Assembly (NCBI RefSeq): GCF_032380675.1
Contig: NZ_JAWDIX010000005.1
Location: 1-64,000 of the forward strand
Length of the DNA stretch: 64,000 bases
Origin: Anaerolentibacter hominis
GTDB taxonomy: Bacteria; Bacillota; Clostridia; Lachnospirales; Lachnospiraceae
Direction of reading: 5' to 3'
Position numbers and translations under genes: made by a program. Under the pieces are notes generated by a model. It worked only from the letters and a program-made list of their open reading frames with translations, was not told the DNA's origin and did not search any database. Below are positions 1 to 7,416 of the stretch, piece by piece. Positions within the stretch are counted from its first letter, which is position 1. Every line of letters starts with the position of its first letter.

Positions 1-110
1 CCTGACAAAAGTCAGTAAGACCCCTTAAAGAGTATGAGGTAGATAGGACTCAAGTGGAAGTGTGGCAACATATGGAGCGGAGAGTTACTAATCGGTCGAG
101 GGCTTGACCA
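1..110 (+). rRNA. 23S ribosomal RNA, 3' end (partial)
   Basis: The first ~110 bases match the conserved 3' end of bacterial 23S rRNA, including a stretch reading GTAAGACCCCTTAAAGAG and the terminal ATCGGTCGAGGGCTTGACC. The gene enters from outside the window. No 5S rRNA is recognisable between this end and the first tRNA (111-187) or within the tRNA cluster. The exact mature end is uncertain by a few bases. Confidence 0.93.
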
Positions 111-187
111 AAAGGGAAAGAGGTTTAGGAAGAAAGAATTCATGTGCAGTTTTGAAGGCAGGGGGAACTGCTTTCAGGGAAAGATAA

Positions 188-259
<72 letters not shown>

Positions 260-299
260 GTAAGGCGGGAGAGGCCTGAGAGAAGAAGAAGAGAGAAAC

Positions 300-371
300 G
301 GCTCCGTGGTCAAGCGGTTAAGACATCGCCCTTTCACGGCGGTAACACGGGTTCGATTCCCGTCGGAGTCA
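300..371 (+). tRNA. tRNA-Glu (TTC)
   Basis: The acceptor stem GGCTCCG pairs with CGGAGTC (one G-T pair). The anticodon loop CTTTCAC carries anticodon TTC, and the T loop is GGTTCGATTCC. The discriminator base is A and CCA is not encoded. Second gene of the rRNA-linked tRNA cluster. Confidence 0.95.
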
Positions 372-494
372 CTTAAGAGTGCAGACTGGTCATCCGGGCT
401 GCATTATTAAAAAATAGGCTGATTATTCAGTACAGTCGACATTGACAGAGCTGTTAAGTTACTAACAGAGTTCGGGTCTGTATGTCGGTTTTTT

Positions 495-568
495 GGACCT
501 TTAGCTCAGTTGGTTAGAGCATCCGGCTCATAACCGGACGGTCTAGGGTTCGAGTCCCTGAAGGTCCA
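495..568 (+). tRNA. tRNA-Met (CAT), elongator type
   Basis: The acceptor stem GGACCTT pairs perfectly with AAGGTCC. The anticodon loop CTCATAA carries CAT. A fully paired first base pair (G-C) argues against the initiator tRNA, which normally has a mismatch there. A CAT anticodon could also belong to a tRNA-Ile modified at C34, but the body resembles clostridial elongator Met. It follows a 120-base spacer without other recognisable genes. Confidence 0.9.
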
Positions 569-595
569 TTACCCAAAGGGAAAAACTTATGTTTT

Positions 596-669
596 GGCCC
601 AATGGCTCAGTTGGTTAGAGCGCCGCCCTGTCACGGCGGAGGTCGCGGGTTCGAGTCCCGCTTGGGTCG
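596..669 (+). tRNA. tRNA-Asp (GTC)
   Basis: The acceptor stem GGCCCAA pairs with TTGGGTC, the anticodon loop is CTGTCAC (GTC), and the T arm is GGGTTCGAGTCCC. The discriminator is G, as expected for tRNA-Asp. Confidence 0.95.
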
Positions 670-686
670 TTTTGATGTGATTTCAT

Positions 687-759
687 GGGATCTTAGCTCA
701 GCTGGGAGAGCATCTGCCTTACAAGCAGAGGGTCACAGGTTCGAGCCCTGTAGGTCCCA
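687..759 (+). tRNA. tRNA-Val (TAC)
   Basis: The acceptor stem GGGATCT pairs with AGGTCCC (one T-G pair), the anticodon loop is CTTACAA (TAC), and the T arm is GGTTCGAGCC. It sits 17 bases after tRNA-Asp. Confidence 0.95.
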
Positions 760-780
760 CTTGGAGCAATCCATCAAAAT

Positions 781-866
781 GCCGGCGTGGCGGAACTGGC
801 AGACGCACAGGACTTAAAATCCTGCGGGACTAATCTCTCGTACCGGTTCGATTCCGGTCGCCGGCA
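781..866 (+). tRNA. tRNA-Leu (TAA)
   Basis: An 86-base class II tRNA with a long variable arm. The acceptor stem GCCGGCG pairs perfectly with CGCCGGC, the anticodon loop is CTTAAAA (TAA), and the T arm is CGGTTCGATTCCG. Confidence 0.95.
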
Positions 867-879
867 TAGAACTAAATAT

Positions 880-953
<74 letters not shown>

Positions 954-960
954 CTTTCGG

Positions 961-986
961 AAACCCGCTATTTTAGCGGGTTTTTT
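961..986 (+). terminator. Rho-independent terminator of the rRNA/tRNA operon
   Basis: A perfect 10-bp stem AAACCCGCTA / TAGCGGGTTT with a 3-base loop runs into a T tract. It closes the rRNA-tRNA transcription unit. Confidence 0.92.
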
Positions 987-1146
987 GCTGTTTCAGGTGT
1001 GTCTGAATATTCTGAAAAAAGCCAACTGACTAAACTTTGACTAAACGAGCTTCGAAAAACTTCGCTAAAGTTTTATCGCAGGCTCTATTTTTTATTCAAA
1101 TTTATGATCGGGTTTATTAATATTTTTATCAATAAGAAAAAGTTAC

Positions 1147-1174
1147 TTGCTTTTTTCATAGAATAGAATATAAT
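1147..1174 (+). promoter_or_regulatory. Predicted sigma-A promoter for the HMA gene
   Basis: TTGCTT and TATAAT are separated by 16 bp, about 75 bases upstream of the HMA start codon. The flanks are AT-rich. Confidence 0.6.
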
Positions 1175-1248
1175 AAACATATAAACACATGATTAAATGT
1201 TTGAAACAAGCTGACTGGGTATGGAATATTGAAGGGAGAGAATAAATT

Positions 1249-1467
1249 ATGAAAAAAAGATATAAACTGGAAGATTTAGACTGCGCTAACTGTGCTGCGA
1301 AAATGGAAGCTGCTATTAATAAACTGGATGGGGTGAACGAGGCTACGGTAAGCTTTATGTCCCAGAAATTAATGATTGATGCGGAAGATGATAATTTTGA
1401 CAAGATTATGAATGAAGTCGTAAAGGTTTGCCGGAAAGTAGAGCCGGACTGCCGCATTGTAATGTAA
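1249..1467 (+). CDS. Heavy-metal-associated (HMA) domain protein, stand-alone
   Basis: This 72-residue protein is a single ferredoxin-like HMA fold with the metal-binding CxxC at C12-A-N-C15, as in copper chaperones (CopZ) and the N-terminal domains of P-type ATPases. The start is supported by a GGGAGAG ribosome site and the length is normal for a single HMA domain. It is preceded by its own promoter and followed by terminator-like hairpins. In related genomes such small HMA proteins usually precede a metal-exporting P-type ATPase; none follows here. The metal (copper, cadmium or zinc) cannot be told from the sequence. Confidence 0.85.
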   Translation: MKKRYKLEDLDCANCAAKMEAAINKLDGVNEATVSFMSQKLMIDAEDDNFDKIMNEVVKVCRKVEPDCRIVM

Positions 1468-1640
1468 ATGATCTTGTTATGCTGGCGGGAATAATGGGTA
1501 GACATAGGTTTCCGAATTGTTAAAAACCTTCTGTAGTGATATGGGAGGTTTTTAATTTTTATTGCAAAAAGAGACTAGACGGCAAAAGTGGGTTTGAGTA
1601 TACAAATCAGCAAAATAGAATGATATGTTAATATTTGTAC

Positions 1641-1664
1641 AGGAGCTCCGGCTCCTTATTTTTT
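1641..1664 (+). terminator. Terminator upstream of the iron-box region
   Basis: AGGAGC and GCTCCT form a tight stem with a 4-base loop followed by TATTTTTT. It isolates the HMA unit from the next region. A weaker hairpin (AAAAACCTTC / GGAGGTTTTT, 1522-1553) precedes it. Confidence 0.7.
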
Positions 1665-1673
1665 GTGACGAAA

Positions 1674-1689
1674 GTTAGGCAAAACTAAC
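1674..1689. promoter_or_regulatory. DtxR-type iron/manganese box 1
   Basis: The dyad GTTAG-N6-CTAAC sits in the context ACGAAAGTTAGGCAAAACTA. An almost identical site lies at 2038-2053. DtxR/IdeR/MntR-family repressors bind TTAGG/CTAA-type dyads, and feo genes of Clostridia often carry such sites. The family assignment is inference from motif shape. Confidence 0.5.
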
Positions 1690-1715
1690 AGCAGATATAA
1701 AGGGAGGAATACATA

Positions 1716-1813
1716 TTGGTGGTAAAAAACGTATTTCCTCTTTAAGTATGGATACTGTATATCGCATGTGCTGGAAGAGATTGGAGTTATGGATAGGAAA
1801 AACTGGTACAAGA
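1716..1813 (+). pseudogene. Possible feoA-type remnant
   Basis: A good ribosome site (GGGAGG, 1702-1707) precedes a TTG-initiated frame encoding only nine codons (LVVKNVFPL) before a stop. Shifting frame at 1748 gives MDTVYRM followed by WKRLELWIGKTGTR, which loosely resembles the RRLLDLGF-x-GT segment of FeoA proteins, then a stop. Together with the iron box just upstream this suggests a broken feoA-like gene. The resemblance is weak and rests on eye comparison only. Confidence 0.22.
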
Positions 1814-1989
1814 TAGCTGTAGAGCATGATGATGAATGGAAAGAAGGCTGTACGGTTATATTAAAGAACAGTAAATATACTGATTTAAATCATGAAGATA
1901 TGACGGAAGCACTGAAAATAAGGCTTAGTTTGCCCACTTTGTTTAAGAAGAATAGAATTAAATGTAAGAAGGTATGTAATAAGAAATAG
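1768..1989 (+). CDS. Hypothetical ORF, doubtful
   Basis: A 73-codon frame beginning with GTG, with an alternative ATG at 1789. Neither start has a convincing ribosome site. The product is rich in Lys, Glu and Asp, has no membrane segment, and matches no family I recognise. It overlaps the possible feoA remnant in another frame and ends 48 bases before the second iron box. It may be a chance frame in decaying DNA. Confidence 0.22.
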   Translation: MLEEIGVMDRKNWYKIAVEHDDEWKEGCTVILKNSKYTDLNHEDMTEALKIRLSLPTLFKKNRIKCKKVCNKK

Positions 1990-2037
1990 AGTAATTAATT
2001 GGTATGTGACTTCCAGCTCATAGTAGTATAAACGAAA

Positions 2038-2053
2038 GTTAGAAAAAACTAAC
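2038..2053. promoter_or_regulatory. DtxR-type iron/manganese box 2
   Basis: The dyad GTTAG-N6-CTAAC repeats box 1 including its ACGAAA left flank. It lies just after a TATAAA-like -10 (2027-2032) and 26 bases before the DUF3793 start, a position where a bound repressor would block transcription of the DUF3793-flavodoxin pair. Confidence 0.55.
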
Positions 2054-2079
2054 TATACAAAGGATGGTGATTACAGGAA

Positions 2080-2694
2080 ATGATGCCGGTAAATAGTTTA
2101 GGAGCGGAATCAATAGCATTGTTACGGCTGGCATGGCAATGTGCGCCGCTTTTCAGCGGCATTAAGGCCTCAAACCTGATTGTCCTGGACCCTGCATCTG
2201 CTGCATTTGCCGGACATGCGCTGGATGGAACAGACATATCAAAATATTGTCTGTTTCAGGACAATTTTAGAATTTACCTCTTTTTATATGATGATATACG
2301 CATGAAAACCTATTTGTCTGATCGGGAAAACAGCTTGTTTTTAAGGAGAATGGGATACTTTTCTATAGAGCCGACAGCTCTGCTTAAGGAACTAAGAGAT
2401 AGATTTTCCAAATATAAAGACGGGTATCGCGTTTTTCCTCATGAGATGGGACTGATGCTGAATTATCCCCTGCAGGATGTACTGGGATTTATGAGGCATG
2501 AGGGGGAAAACTGTCTCTATACCGGATACTGGAAGGTTTATCATGATCTTCCGGGAGCGATGTCGACTTTTAACGCCTATGAGAGGGCGAAATCAGAAGT
2601 TTTGGAAGCCGTTCTGAATGGTATGGGGATAGCAGAAATAATCGCTGCATACCGAAAACAAAATCATGAAGCAACTATGGTAAAGGAGTACTGA
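2080..2694 (+). CDS. DUF3793 family protein
   Basis: A 204-residue soluble protein of the DUF3793 family. The family signature is clear in the C-terminal half: FPHEMGLMLNYPLQDVLGFM, then NCLYTGYWKVY. Function is unknown, but in Lachnospiraceae these genes commonly sit beside feoAB iron-transport genes and a small flavodoxin, and here the flavodoxin follows with a one-base gap. The start is either of two adjacent ATGs (2080 or 2083) behind AGGATGG/AGGAA. A DtxR-type box lies immediately upstream, so iron-repressed expression is likely (inference). No catalytic motif is recognised. Confidence 0.85.
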   Translation: MMPVNSLGAESIALLRLAWQCAPLFSGIKASNLIVLDPASAAFAGHALDGTDISKYCLFQDNFRIYLFLYDDIRMKTYLSDRENSLFLRRMGYFSIEPTALLKELRDRFSKYKDGYRVFPHEMGLMLNYPLQDVLGFMRHEGENCLYTGYWKVYHDLPGAMSTFNAYERAKSEVLEAVLNGMGIAEIIAAYRKQNHEATMVKEY

Positions 2695-2695
2695 A

Positions 2696-3133
2696 ATGGA
2701 TAAAAATACTGTAAAGATTATATATTGGACTGGTACCGGAAATACGCAAATGATGGCAGACCTGATTGCAGAAGGATTAAAAGCCTGCGGTAAAAAACCG
2801 GAGATTATAGCAGTGTCTGATATAACGGCGGATGCTTTAAAAGACGAGGAAGTCTTTGCTCTGGGCTGTCCCGCTATGGGGGATGAGGTTTTAGAGGAAA
2901 TGGAGATGGAACCTTTCGTTATGGAGGTAGAAGGCTTTGCCTCAGGAAAAAAGATCGGATTATTCGGCGCCTATGGATGGGGCGACGGAGAGTGGATGCG
3001 CCAGTGGGAAGAGCGAATGAAACAGGCTGGTGCTGTACTGGTCGGTGATGAGGGCGTGATAGCCAGAGATACTCCGGACGAAGAAGCTCAGGAGGGGTGC
3101 AGGAAGTTAGGGGAATTGCTGGCGAAGGCGTAA
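2696..3133 (+). CDS. Short-chain flavodoxin
   Basis: A 145-residue flavodoxin, a small FMN-binding electron carrier that can replace ferredoxin when iron is scarce. The phosphate-binding loop is TGTGNT near residue 12 after a hydrophobic first strand, and the FMN-contact segments CPAMGDE and FGAYGWGDGEW are in the usual places for the short-chain class. It starts directly after the DUF3793 stop, so the two are translationally coupled. Co-control by the iron box fits iron-sparing use. Confidence 0.93.
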   Translation: MDKNTVKIIYWTGTGNTQMMADLIAEGLKACGKKPEIIAVSDITADALKDEEVFALGCPAMGDEVLEEMEMEPFVMEVEGFASGKKIGLFGAYGWGDGEWMRQWEERMKQAGAVLVGDEGVIARDTPDEEAQEGCRKLGELLAKA

Positions 3134-3184
3134 GCGATTCAATGATTATTAGCACTGATGGAAAAAGGAATCTACGGATCAGAG

Positions 3185-3218
3185 AGAAAACCTGATGTAA
3201 AAATTGGGTTTTCTTTTT
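3185..3218 (+). terminator. Terminator after the flavodoxin gene
   Basis: AGAAAACC pairs with GGTTTTCT across a 14-base loop and is followed by TTTT. It lies about 50 bases after the flavodoxin stop. Confidence 0.65.
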
Positions 3219-3244
3219 GTATACATGGCATTTGCAGGTATATT
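3217..3244 (+). promoter_or_regulatory. Predicted promoter for the DAACS symporter
   Basis: TTGTAT and TATATT are separated by 16 bp. The resulting ~110-base leader contains a CTGCGG/CCGCAG hairpin (about 3315-3340). I could not match the leader to a known riboswitch. Confidence 0.45.
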
Positions 3245-3362
3245 GTGAAGCGACTGTGCAGAAACTTATGATAGTACACTGCAGTTGAAAATACTGCGGT
3301 ATTTCTGCGGAGAGAGATTTGTCACCGCAGGGAGAATAGAATAAGAAAAGGCGGAATACGGG

Positions 3363-4622
3363 ATGGCGACAAAGAAAAAAATCGGTCTTACCACATATAT
3401 ATTTATTGGGCTGGCTGCGGGGGTTGTACTGGGCCTTTTGCTGAAATTACTGCCGGAAGGCTGGTTTCGGGATAACTTTATTGTCAGCGGGATATTGAAA
3501 TTGCTGGGAAGCGGTTTCATCAATCTGATTAAGATGGTTGTTGTGCCATTGGTTTTCGCATCGCTTGCCAGTGCAATCGCATCCATGACAGAGCTTAAAA
3601 AACTAAAACGTATCAGTTTAAAAACATTGTTGTTTTATCTGGGTACAACGGCGGTAGCGGTTACGATCGCAATTCTGCTGGGACTGCTGTTCCGTCCGGG
3701 TGCCGGTATTAATCTGGCCAGCCTGGAACACAGCTCCTATACAGTCCCTGAGTCTGCTTCGTTTGTGGATACCCTGTTAAATATGATTCCTCAGAATCCC
3801 ATTGAATCGATGGCAAGCGGCAATCTGCTCCAAATTATTGTTTTCGCTATCTTCCTGGGACTTGCAGCCAGTCTGATCGGGGAAAAGGGAAGAACGATCA
3901 CGCACGTTCTTGTGGATTTAAATGATTGTATCTTAAAAATTGTTGACATGATTATGAGAACCGCTCCTTTTGGTGTCGGTGCACTGATTGCGACGACTGT
4001 ATTCCAGACCGGCGGAGAATCTCTGCTGGGAGTTATAAAAATGATTGGAGTGACGGCACTGGCTATGGTCCTGCATGCGGTGCTGGTATATGGAACCCTG
4101 TTCAAAGGGTTTACTCGACTTCCATTCGGACGTTTTCTTAAGGCCTATCTTCCTGTTGCAGGGGTGACCTTTTCTACTTCTTCCAGCAATGCAGCTCTTC
4201 CCTTAAGTATGGAGACTATGGAGGATATCGGTGTGGGGAAAAGCGTTTATTCTTTTACCCTGCCGTTAGGCGCAACGATTAACATGGATGGCACTGCTAT
4301 CATGCAGGGAGTTGCTGCAGTATTTGTGGCGGAATTATATGGGATACCGCCCACGGTATCTATGCTGGTTTCCGTGATACTTACTGCAGTGCTGGCATCC
4401 ATTGGAACAGCCGGTGCTCCGGGCGTGGGGATGATCATGCTTGCTATGGTGCTGGAGTCGGCAGGTCTTCCGCTGGAGGGTATTGCGTTGATCATCGGTT
4501 TTGACCGGATTTTGGACATGATGCGGACCACATTGAATGTAATGGGAGACTGTGTCTGTTCTGTGATTGTGGCCAGCACGGAAAATGAACTGGACAGAGA
4601 TGTTTATCATGGAAGTAGATAA
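3363..4622 (+). CDS. Dicarboxylate/amino acid:cation symporter (DAACS family)
   Basis: A 419-residue inner-membrane carrier of the DAACS/SstT-GltP family, which takes up acidic or small amino acids or dicarboxylates with Na+ or H+. Diagnostic pieces are the serine-rich re-entrant loop (FSTSSSNAALPLS, about residue 270), the cation-site motif NMDGT (about 305), a GAPGVGMIM loop, and the C-terminal FDRILDMMRTTLNVMGD. Length is standard. The start has an AAGGCGG ribosome site. It is a single gene with its own promoter. The substrate cannot be fixed: serine/threonine and glutamate/aspartate types look alike. Confidence 0.92.
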   Translation: MATKKKIGLTTYIFIGLAAGVVLGLLLKLLPEGWFRDNFIVSGILKLLGSGFINLIKMVVVPLVFASLASAIASMTELKKLKRISLKTLLFYLGTTAVAVTIAILLGLLFRPGAGINLASLEHSSYTVPESASFVDTLLNMIPQNPIESMASGNLLQIIVFAIFLGLAASLIGEKGRTITHVLVDLNDCILKIVDMIMRTAPFGVGALIATTVFQTGGESLLGVIKMIGVTALAMVLHAVLVYGTLFKGFTRLPFGRFLKAYLPVAGVTFSTSSSNAALPLSMETMEDIGVGKSVYSFTLPLGATINMDGTAIMQGVAAVFVAELYGIPPTVSMLVSVILTAVLASIGTAGAPGVGMIMLAMVLESAGLPLEGIALIIGFDRILDMMRTTLNVMGDCVCSVIVASTENELDRDVYHGSR

Positions 4623-4676
4623 GACTCCCACCTCAATAGGTGGTGAGCAAATAACAGCGGATTCGCCCCGCCTTGA

Positions 4677-4705
4677 TTGACATGGATTTTGTTAACAGGT
4701 ATAAT
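4677..4705 (+). promoter_or_regulatory. Consensus promoter of the azlCD-crp unit
   Basis: TTGACA-17 bp-TATAAT, a perfect sigma-A consensus. The dyad GTGTAC-N5-GTACAC follows at 4722-4738 and could be an operator within the leader. Confidence 0.82.
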
Positions 4706-4721
4706 AACCGCTGATAGCATG

Positions 4722-4738
4722 GTGTACAAAGGGTACAC
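4722..4738. promoter_or_regulatory. Inverted repeat downstream of the azlC promoter
   Basis: GTGTACAAAGGGTACAC is a 6-bp perfect dyad about 17 bases past the -10. It is a candidate operator, possibly for the Crp/Fnr regulator at the end of the same gene group, although it is not a canonical Crp or Fnr site. Confidence 0.35.
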
Positions 4739-4781
4739 GGTCGGATAAAGAACGAAAGATACATGGCGGGGAGTTTTTGAA

Positions 4782-5495
4782 ATGGAAAAGGCAAGTACGC
4801 AAAATAGTTTTACCGCCGGATTAAAGGGCGGAATTCCCATTGGACTGGGATATGTATCGGTAGGATTTGCTTTTGGTATGATGGCGGTTCTGGAGGGCCT
4901 CACGCCTGTCCAGGCGCTGATTATATCATTGGCGAACGTTACTTCTGCCGGGCAGTTTGCCGGGCTGAACCTTATCGCTGCACAGGCCGGGCTGATGGAG
5001 ATGGCGCTGACTCAGTTCGTGATCAATATGCGCTATGCATTAATGAGCATTTCTCTCTCTCAGAAGGTGGATAAAACGGTTCATGTGCTGGACCGTTTTC
5101 TTATTTCGTTTGTAAATACGGACGAGGTTTTCGCAGTTGCGGCAAGCCAGAAGGGCGAGGTGGGAAAATGGTATTTGTACGGTTTGATTACCTGTCCCTA
5201 TTTCGGCTGGGCGCTGGGAACGCTATTGGGAGCAGCAGCCGGTGATTTTCTGCCTGCAGTGATCACTTCGGCGTTGGGTATTGCAATTTACGGGATGTTT
5301 TTGGCTATTATTATTCCTCCTGCAAGGCACAATGGAGCGGTTCTTAAGGTGTTGATTATCTCGGTTTTATTAAGCTGTATGTTCCGGTATCTGCCAGGCT
5401 TAAATAAGGTTTCGGGAGGCTTTGCCATCATAATCTGTACCCTGGTATCTGCCGCGGCAGGTGCATTACTGTACCCGGTTAAGGAGGGAGAATAA
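4782..5495 (+). CDS. azlC: AzlC family branched-chain amino acid exporter, large subunit
   Basis: A 237-residue membrane protein of the AzlC/YgaZ family, which with AzlD forms an exporter for branched-chain amino acids and their analogues. Family features are the N-terminal GGIPIGLGYVSVGFAFG segment, an AGQFAG motif and about seven hydrophobic stretches. azlD starts at the base after its stop, so the subunits are translationally coupled. A perfect-consensus promoter lies about 75 bases upstream. Substrate is inferred from the family. Confidence 0.93.
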   Translation: MEKASTQNSFTAGLKGGIPIGLGYVSVGFAFGMMAVLEGLTPVQALIISLANVTSAGQFAGLNLIAAQAGLMEMALTQFVINMRYALMSISLSQKVDKTVHVLDRFLISFVNTDEVFAVAASQKGEVGKWYLYGLITCPYFGWALGTLLGAAAGDFLPAVITSALGIAIYGMFLAIIIPPARHNGAVLKVLIISVLLSCMFRYLPGLNKVSGGFAIIICTLVSAAAGALLYPVKEGE

Positions 5496-5822
5496 ATGGA
5501 TATGAAAACGTTTCTTCTGTATGTCCTGGTTATGGGCGGGGTTACATATCTGCTTCGTATGGTGCCTTTTGTGGCTGTGAGGCGCAAGTTAAATAATCAA
5601 TTTGTCCGATCCTTCCTTTTTTATGTACCCTATGCAGTGCTGGGGGCAATGACAATTCCGGACATCTTTTACTCTACAGCCAGCATCTGGTCTGCTCTTG
5701 CCGGGCTTGCTATGGCGGTTATTCTATCTCTGAAGGAGAAGGATCTGCTAACTGTAGCACTCAGTGCTTGTGCCGCTGTTTTTGTATCGGAGCAGGTGCT
5801 TCATGTGCTTAGAATCATTTAG
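5496..5822 (+). CDS. azlD: AzlD domain protein, small exporter subunit
   Basis: A 108-residue protein with about four hydrophobic segments and the AzlD signature TYLLRMVPF near residue 18. It is the small partner of AzlC in branched-chain amino acid export. The ATG directly follows the azlC stop with GGAGGGAGAA as ribosome site inside the azlC end. Length is typical for the family. Confidence 0.92.
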   Translation: MDMKTFLLYVLVMGGVTYLLRMVPFVAVRRKLNNQFVRSFLFYVPYAVLGAMTIPDIFYSTASIWSALAGLAMAVILSLKEKDLLTVALSACAAVFVSEQVLHVLRII

Positions 5823-5869
5823 AATATATGATAGACAGAATGAATAAAGAGTAAAAGGGGGGAGAGCCG

Positions 5870-6538
5870 GTGAAATTAAATGAAGTTCTGCCGTTTTGGA
5901 GCGGCCTGACAAAACAGCAGCAGGATTTACTTGCGCAGACTGTAACAATTCAAAGGGTATCTGAGGGAACTTTGGTCCATAACGGCACAGAGGATTGTGT
6001 CGGCCTGCTGATCGTTCTGCGCGGACGTCTGAGAGCGTATATCCTTTCTGAGGAAGGCCGGGAGATCACTCTGTACCGCCTGCTGGAACGTGATTTGTGC
6101 CTGTTTTCCGCCTCCTGTATGATGAAAAGTATACAATTTGACATATCGGTGGAAGCGGAGACGGACACGGAGTTTTATCATATTCCGGTTGATGTATACC
6201 AAACCCTCATGAAGCAGTCAGCACAGGTTGCTAATTATACCAATGAGGTAATGGCAGCCCGCTTCTCTGACGTGATGTGGCTGTTAGATCAGATCCTCTA
6301 TAAGCGGATTGATGCCCGGCTAGCGGCATTTTTGCTGGAAGAAGAAAGTTTAAGCCAGAAGGATGAGATAAAGATTACCCATGAGGCAATTGCCAGAAAT
6401 CTGGGAAGTGCAAGAGAAGTGATAACCCGCATCTTAAAATATCTGCAAAATGACGGCTTGGTGACGGTCTCCCGAGGAAGTATTAAAATATTGGATGAGC
6501 AGGGCCTGAGGAGATTGGCGGGAGACAGCATAAGATAG
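5870..6538 (+). CDS. Crp/Fnr family transcriptional regulator
   Basis: A 222-residue regulator with an N-terminal cyclic-nucleotide-type beta-barrel (about 10-130) and a C-terminal winged helix. The helix-turn-helix reads THEAIARNLGSAREVITRIL, close to Fnr-like proteins. The effector domain contains Cys residues at DLCLFSASC, but there is no N-terminal Fnr Cys cluster. Translation starts at GTG behind AAAAGGGGGGAGA. It follows azlCD by 47 bases with no terminator between, so it is probably in the same transcript. The effector is unknown. Confidence 0.9.
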   Translation: MKLNEVLPFWSGLTKQQQDLLAQTVTIQRVSEGTLVHNGTEDCVGLLIVLRGRLRAYILSEEGREITLYRLLERDLCLFSASCMMKSIQFDISVEAETDTEFYHIPVDVYQTLMKQSAQVANYTNEVMAARFSDVMWLLDQILYKRIDARLAAFLLEEESLSQKDEIKITHEAIARNLGSAREVITRILKYLQNDGLVTVSRGSIKILDEQGLRRLAGDSIR

Positions 6539-6557
6539 TTATATCCGTTTGCAGAAT

Positions 6558-6590
6558 AAAAAAAGTGCCGCTTTATGCGGCACTTTTTTT
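6558..6590. terminator. Bidirectional terminator between convergent units
   Basis: AAAAAGTGCCGC / GCGGCACTTTTT with a 5-base loop has A and T tracts on both sides, so it can serve the Crp/Fnr gene (plus) and the ABC permease gene (minus). Confidence 0.92.
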
Positions 6591-6630
6591 ATCTATATGA
6601 AGATACGCTTGGCAGATCGTATCGGCTGCC

Positions 6631-7416
6631 TTATTCCAGATTTAATTTTCTGGAAAGAACAAAATGTGTAATAAAGTAGAGCACTACGTTCATGATTGCC
6701 ACCATGACAATTCCCATCAGCAGAACCAGATGGACGGCTGCTGTGTTGGACAGATTGTCAATATTCATGGACGGCAGGAACATGAACAGCAGAGAAATAA
6801 TCTGTGCGGCGGTGGAAATAATCAGATAACCGACAAAACCACCCAGGACTTTATGATTTTTCATAATCAACTGGCCGATTGCGGCAGATGCATAGATCAG
6901 AAGCGGTCCGAATACCACGCCAGTCAGCATGAAAATTACAAATTCAATTATGATTAATATGCCATTGCTGGTAGAAAACTCAAGCCAGAACTGGGACGAC
7001 AAAAAGGAGATGCCATCCGTTATATTATTCCAGCCATTGGATGTCATAAGCAGGATAACCAGCGACACGATTACAACGATAACGCTTAAAATACTCCACA
7101 GTGATGAAACAAGCATCTTTGCATTGAGGTTTGCACTGGTTTTTACAGGCAGAGTAAACATCAGATAACCTTCATCACCGAGAAAGTTTTTATAAAAACG
7201 GATGATGATTAATATAAAGGTCGCGATGGATACCGCAATAATCATAAAGATATAAATGACAGTTGTGATCGCACTGATTCTACTGCCTACCGTGCTTCCG
7301 CTTAAAAATTCCAGGAAAATACGATTGATGCCGCTGATCACCAGCAGTCCGATGTAAAGAGGCAGCAGAATACGGCCCATAGCCTTGGATTCATATTTCA
7401 TTAATTTACCTAACAT
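6631..7416 (-). CDS. ABC-2 type transporter permease
   Basis: A 261-residue integral membrane protein with about six hydrophobic segments, of the kind paired with a single ATPase in GntR(YtrA)-regulated ABC systems. Its start overlaps the ATPase stop by 7 bases and has a GGGAGGTG ribosome site. Substrate unknown; the relatives act in envelope stress or antibiotic resistance and export. It is the last gene of a three-gene minus-strand operon. Confidence 0.88.
   Translation of the reverse strand: MLGKLMKYESKAMGRILLPLYIGLLVISGINRIFLEFLSGSTVGSRISAITTVIYIFMIIAVSIATFILIIIRFYKNFLGDEGYLMFTLPVKTSANLNAKMLVSSLWSILSVIVVIVSLVILLMTSNGWNNITDGISFLSSQFWLEFSTSNGILIIIEFVIFMLTGVVFGPLLIYASAAIGQLIMKNHKVLGGFVGYLIISTAAQIISLLFMFLPSMNIDNLSNTAAVHLVLLMGIVMVAIMNVVLYFITHFVLSRKLNLE

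Noticed and set aside
372..494. Possible 5S rRNA between tRNA-Glu and tRNA-Met
   Set aside because: The segment lacks the conserved 5S core and the terminal stem; only short unrelated hairpins are present.
3251..3362. Riboswitch in the DAACS symporter leader
   Set aside because: Hairpins are visible but I could not match them to lysine, glycine, glutamine or other known aptamer cores.
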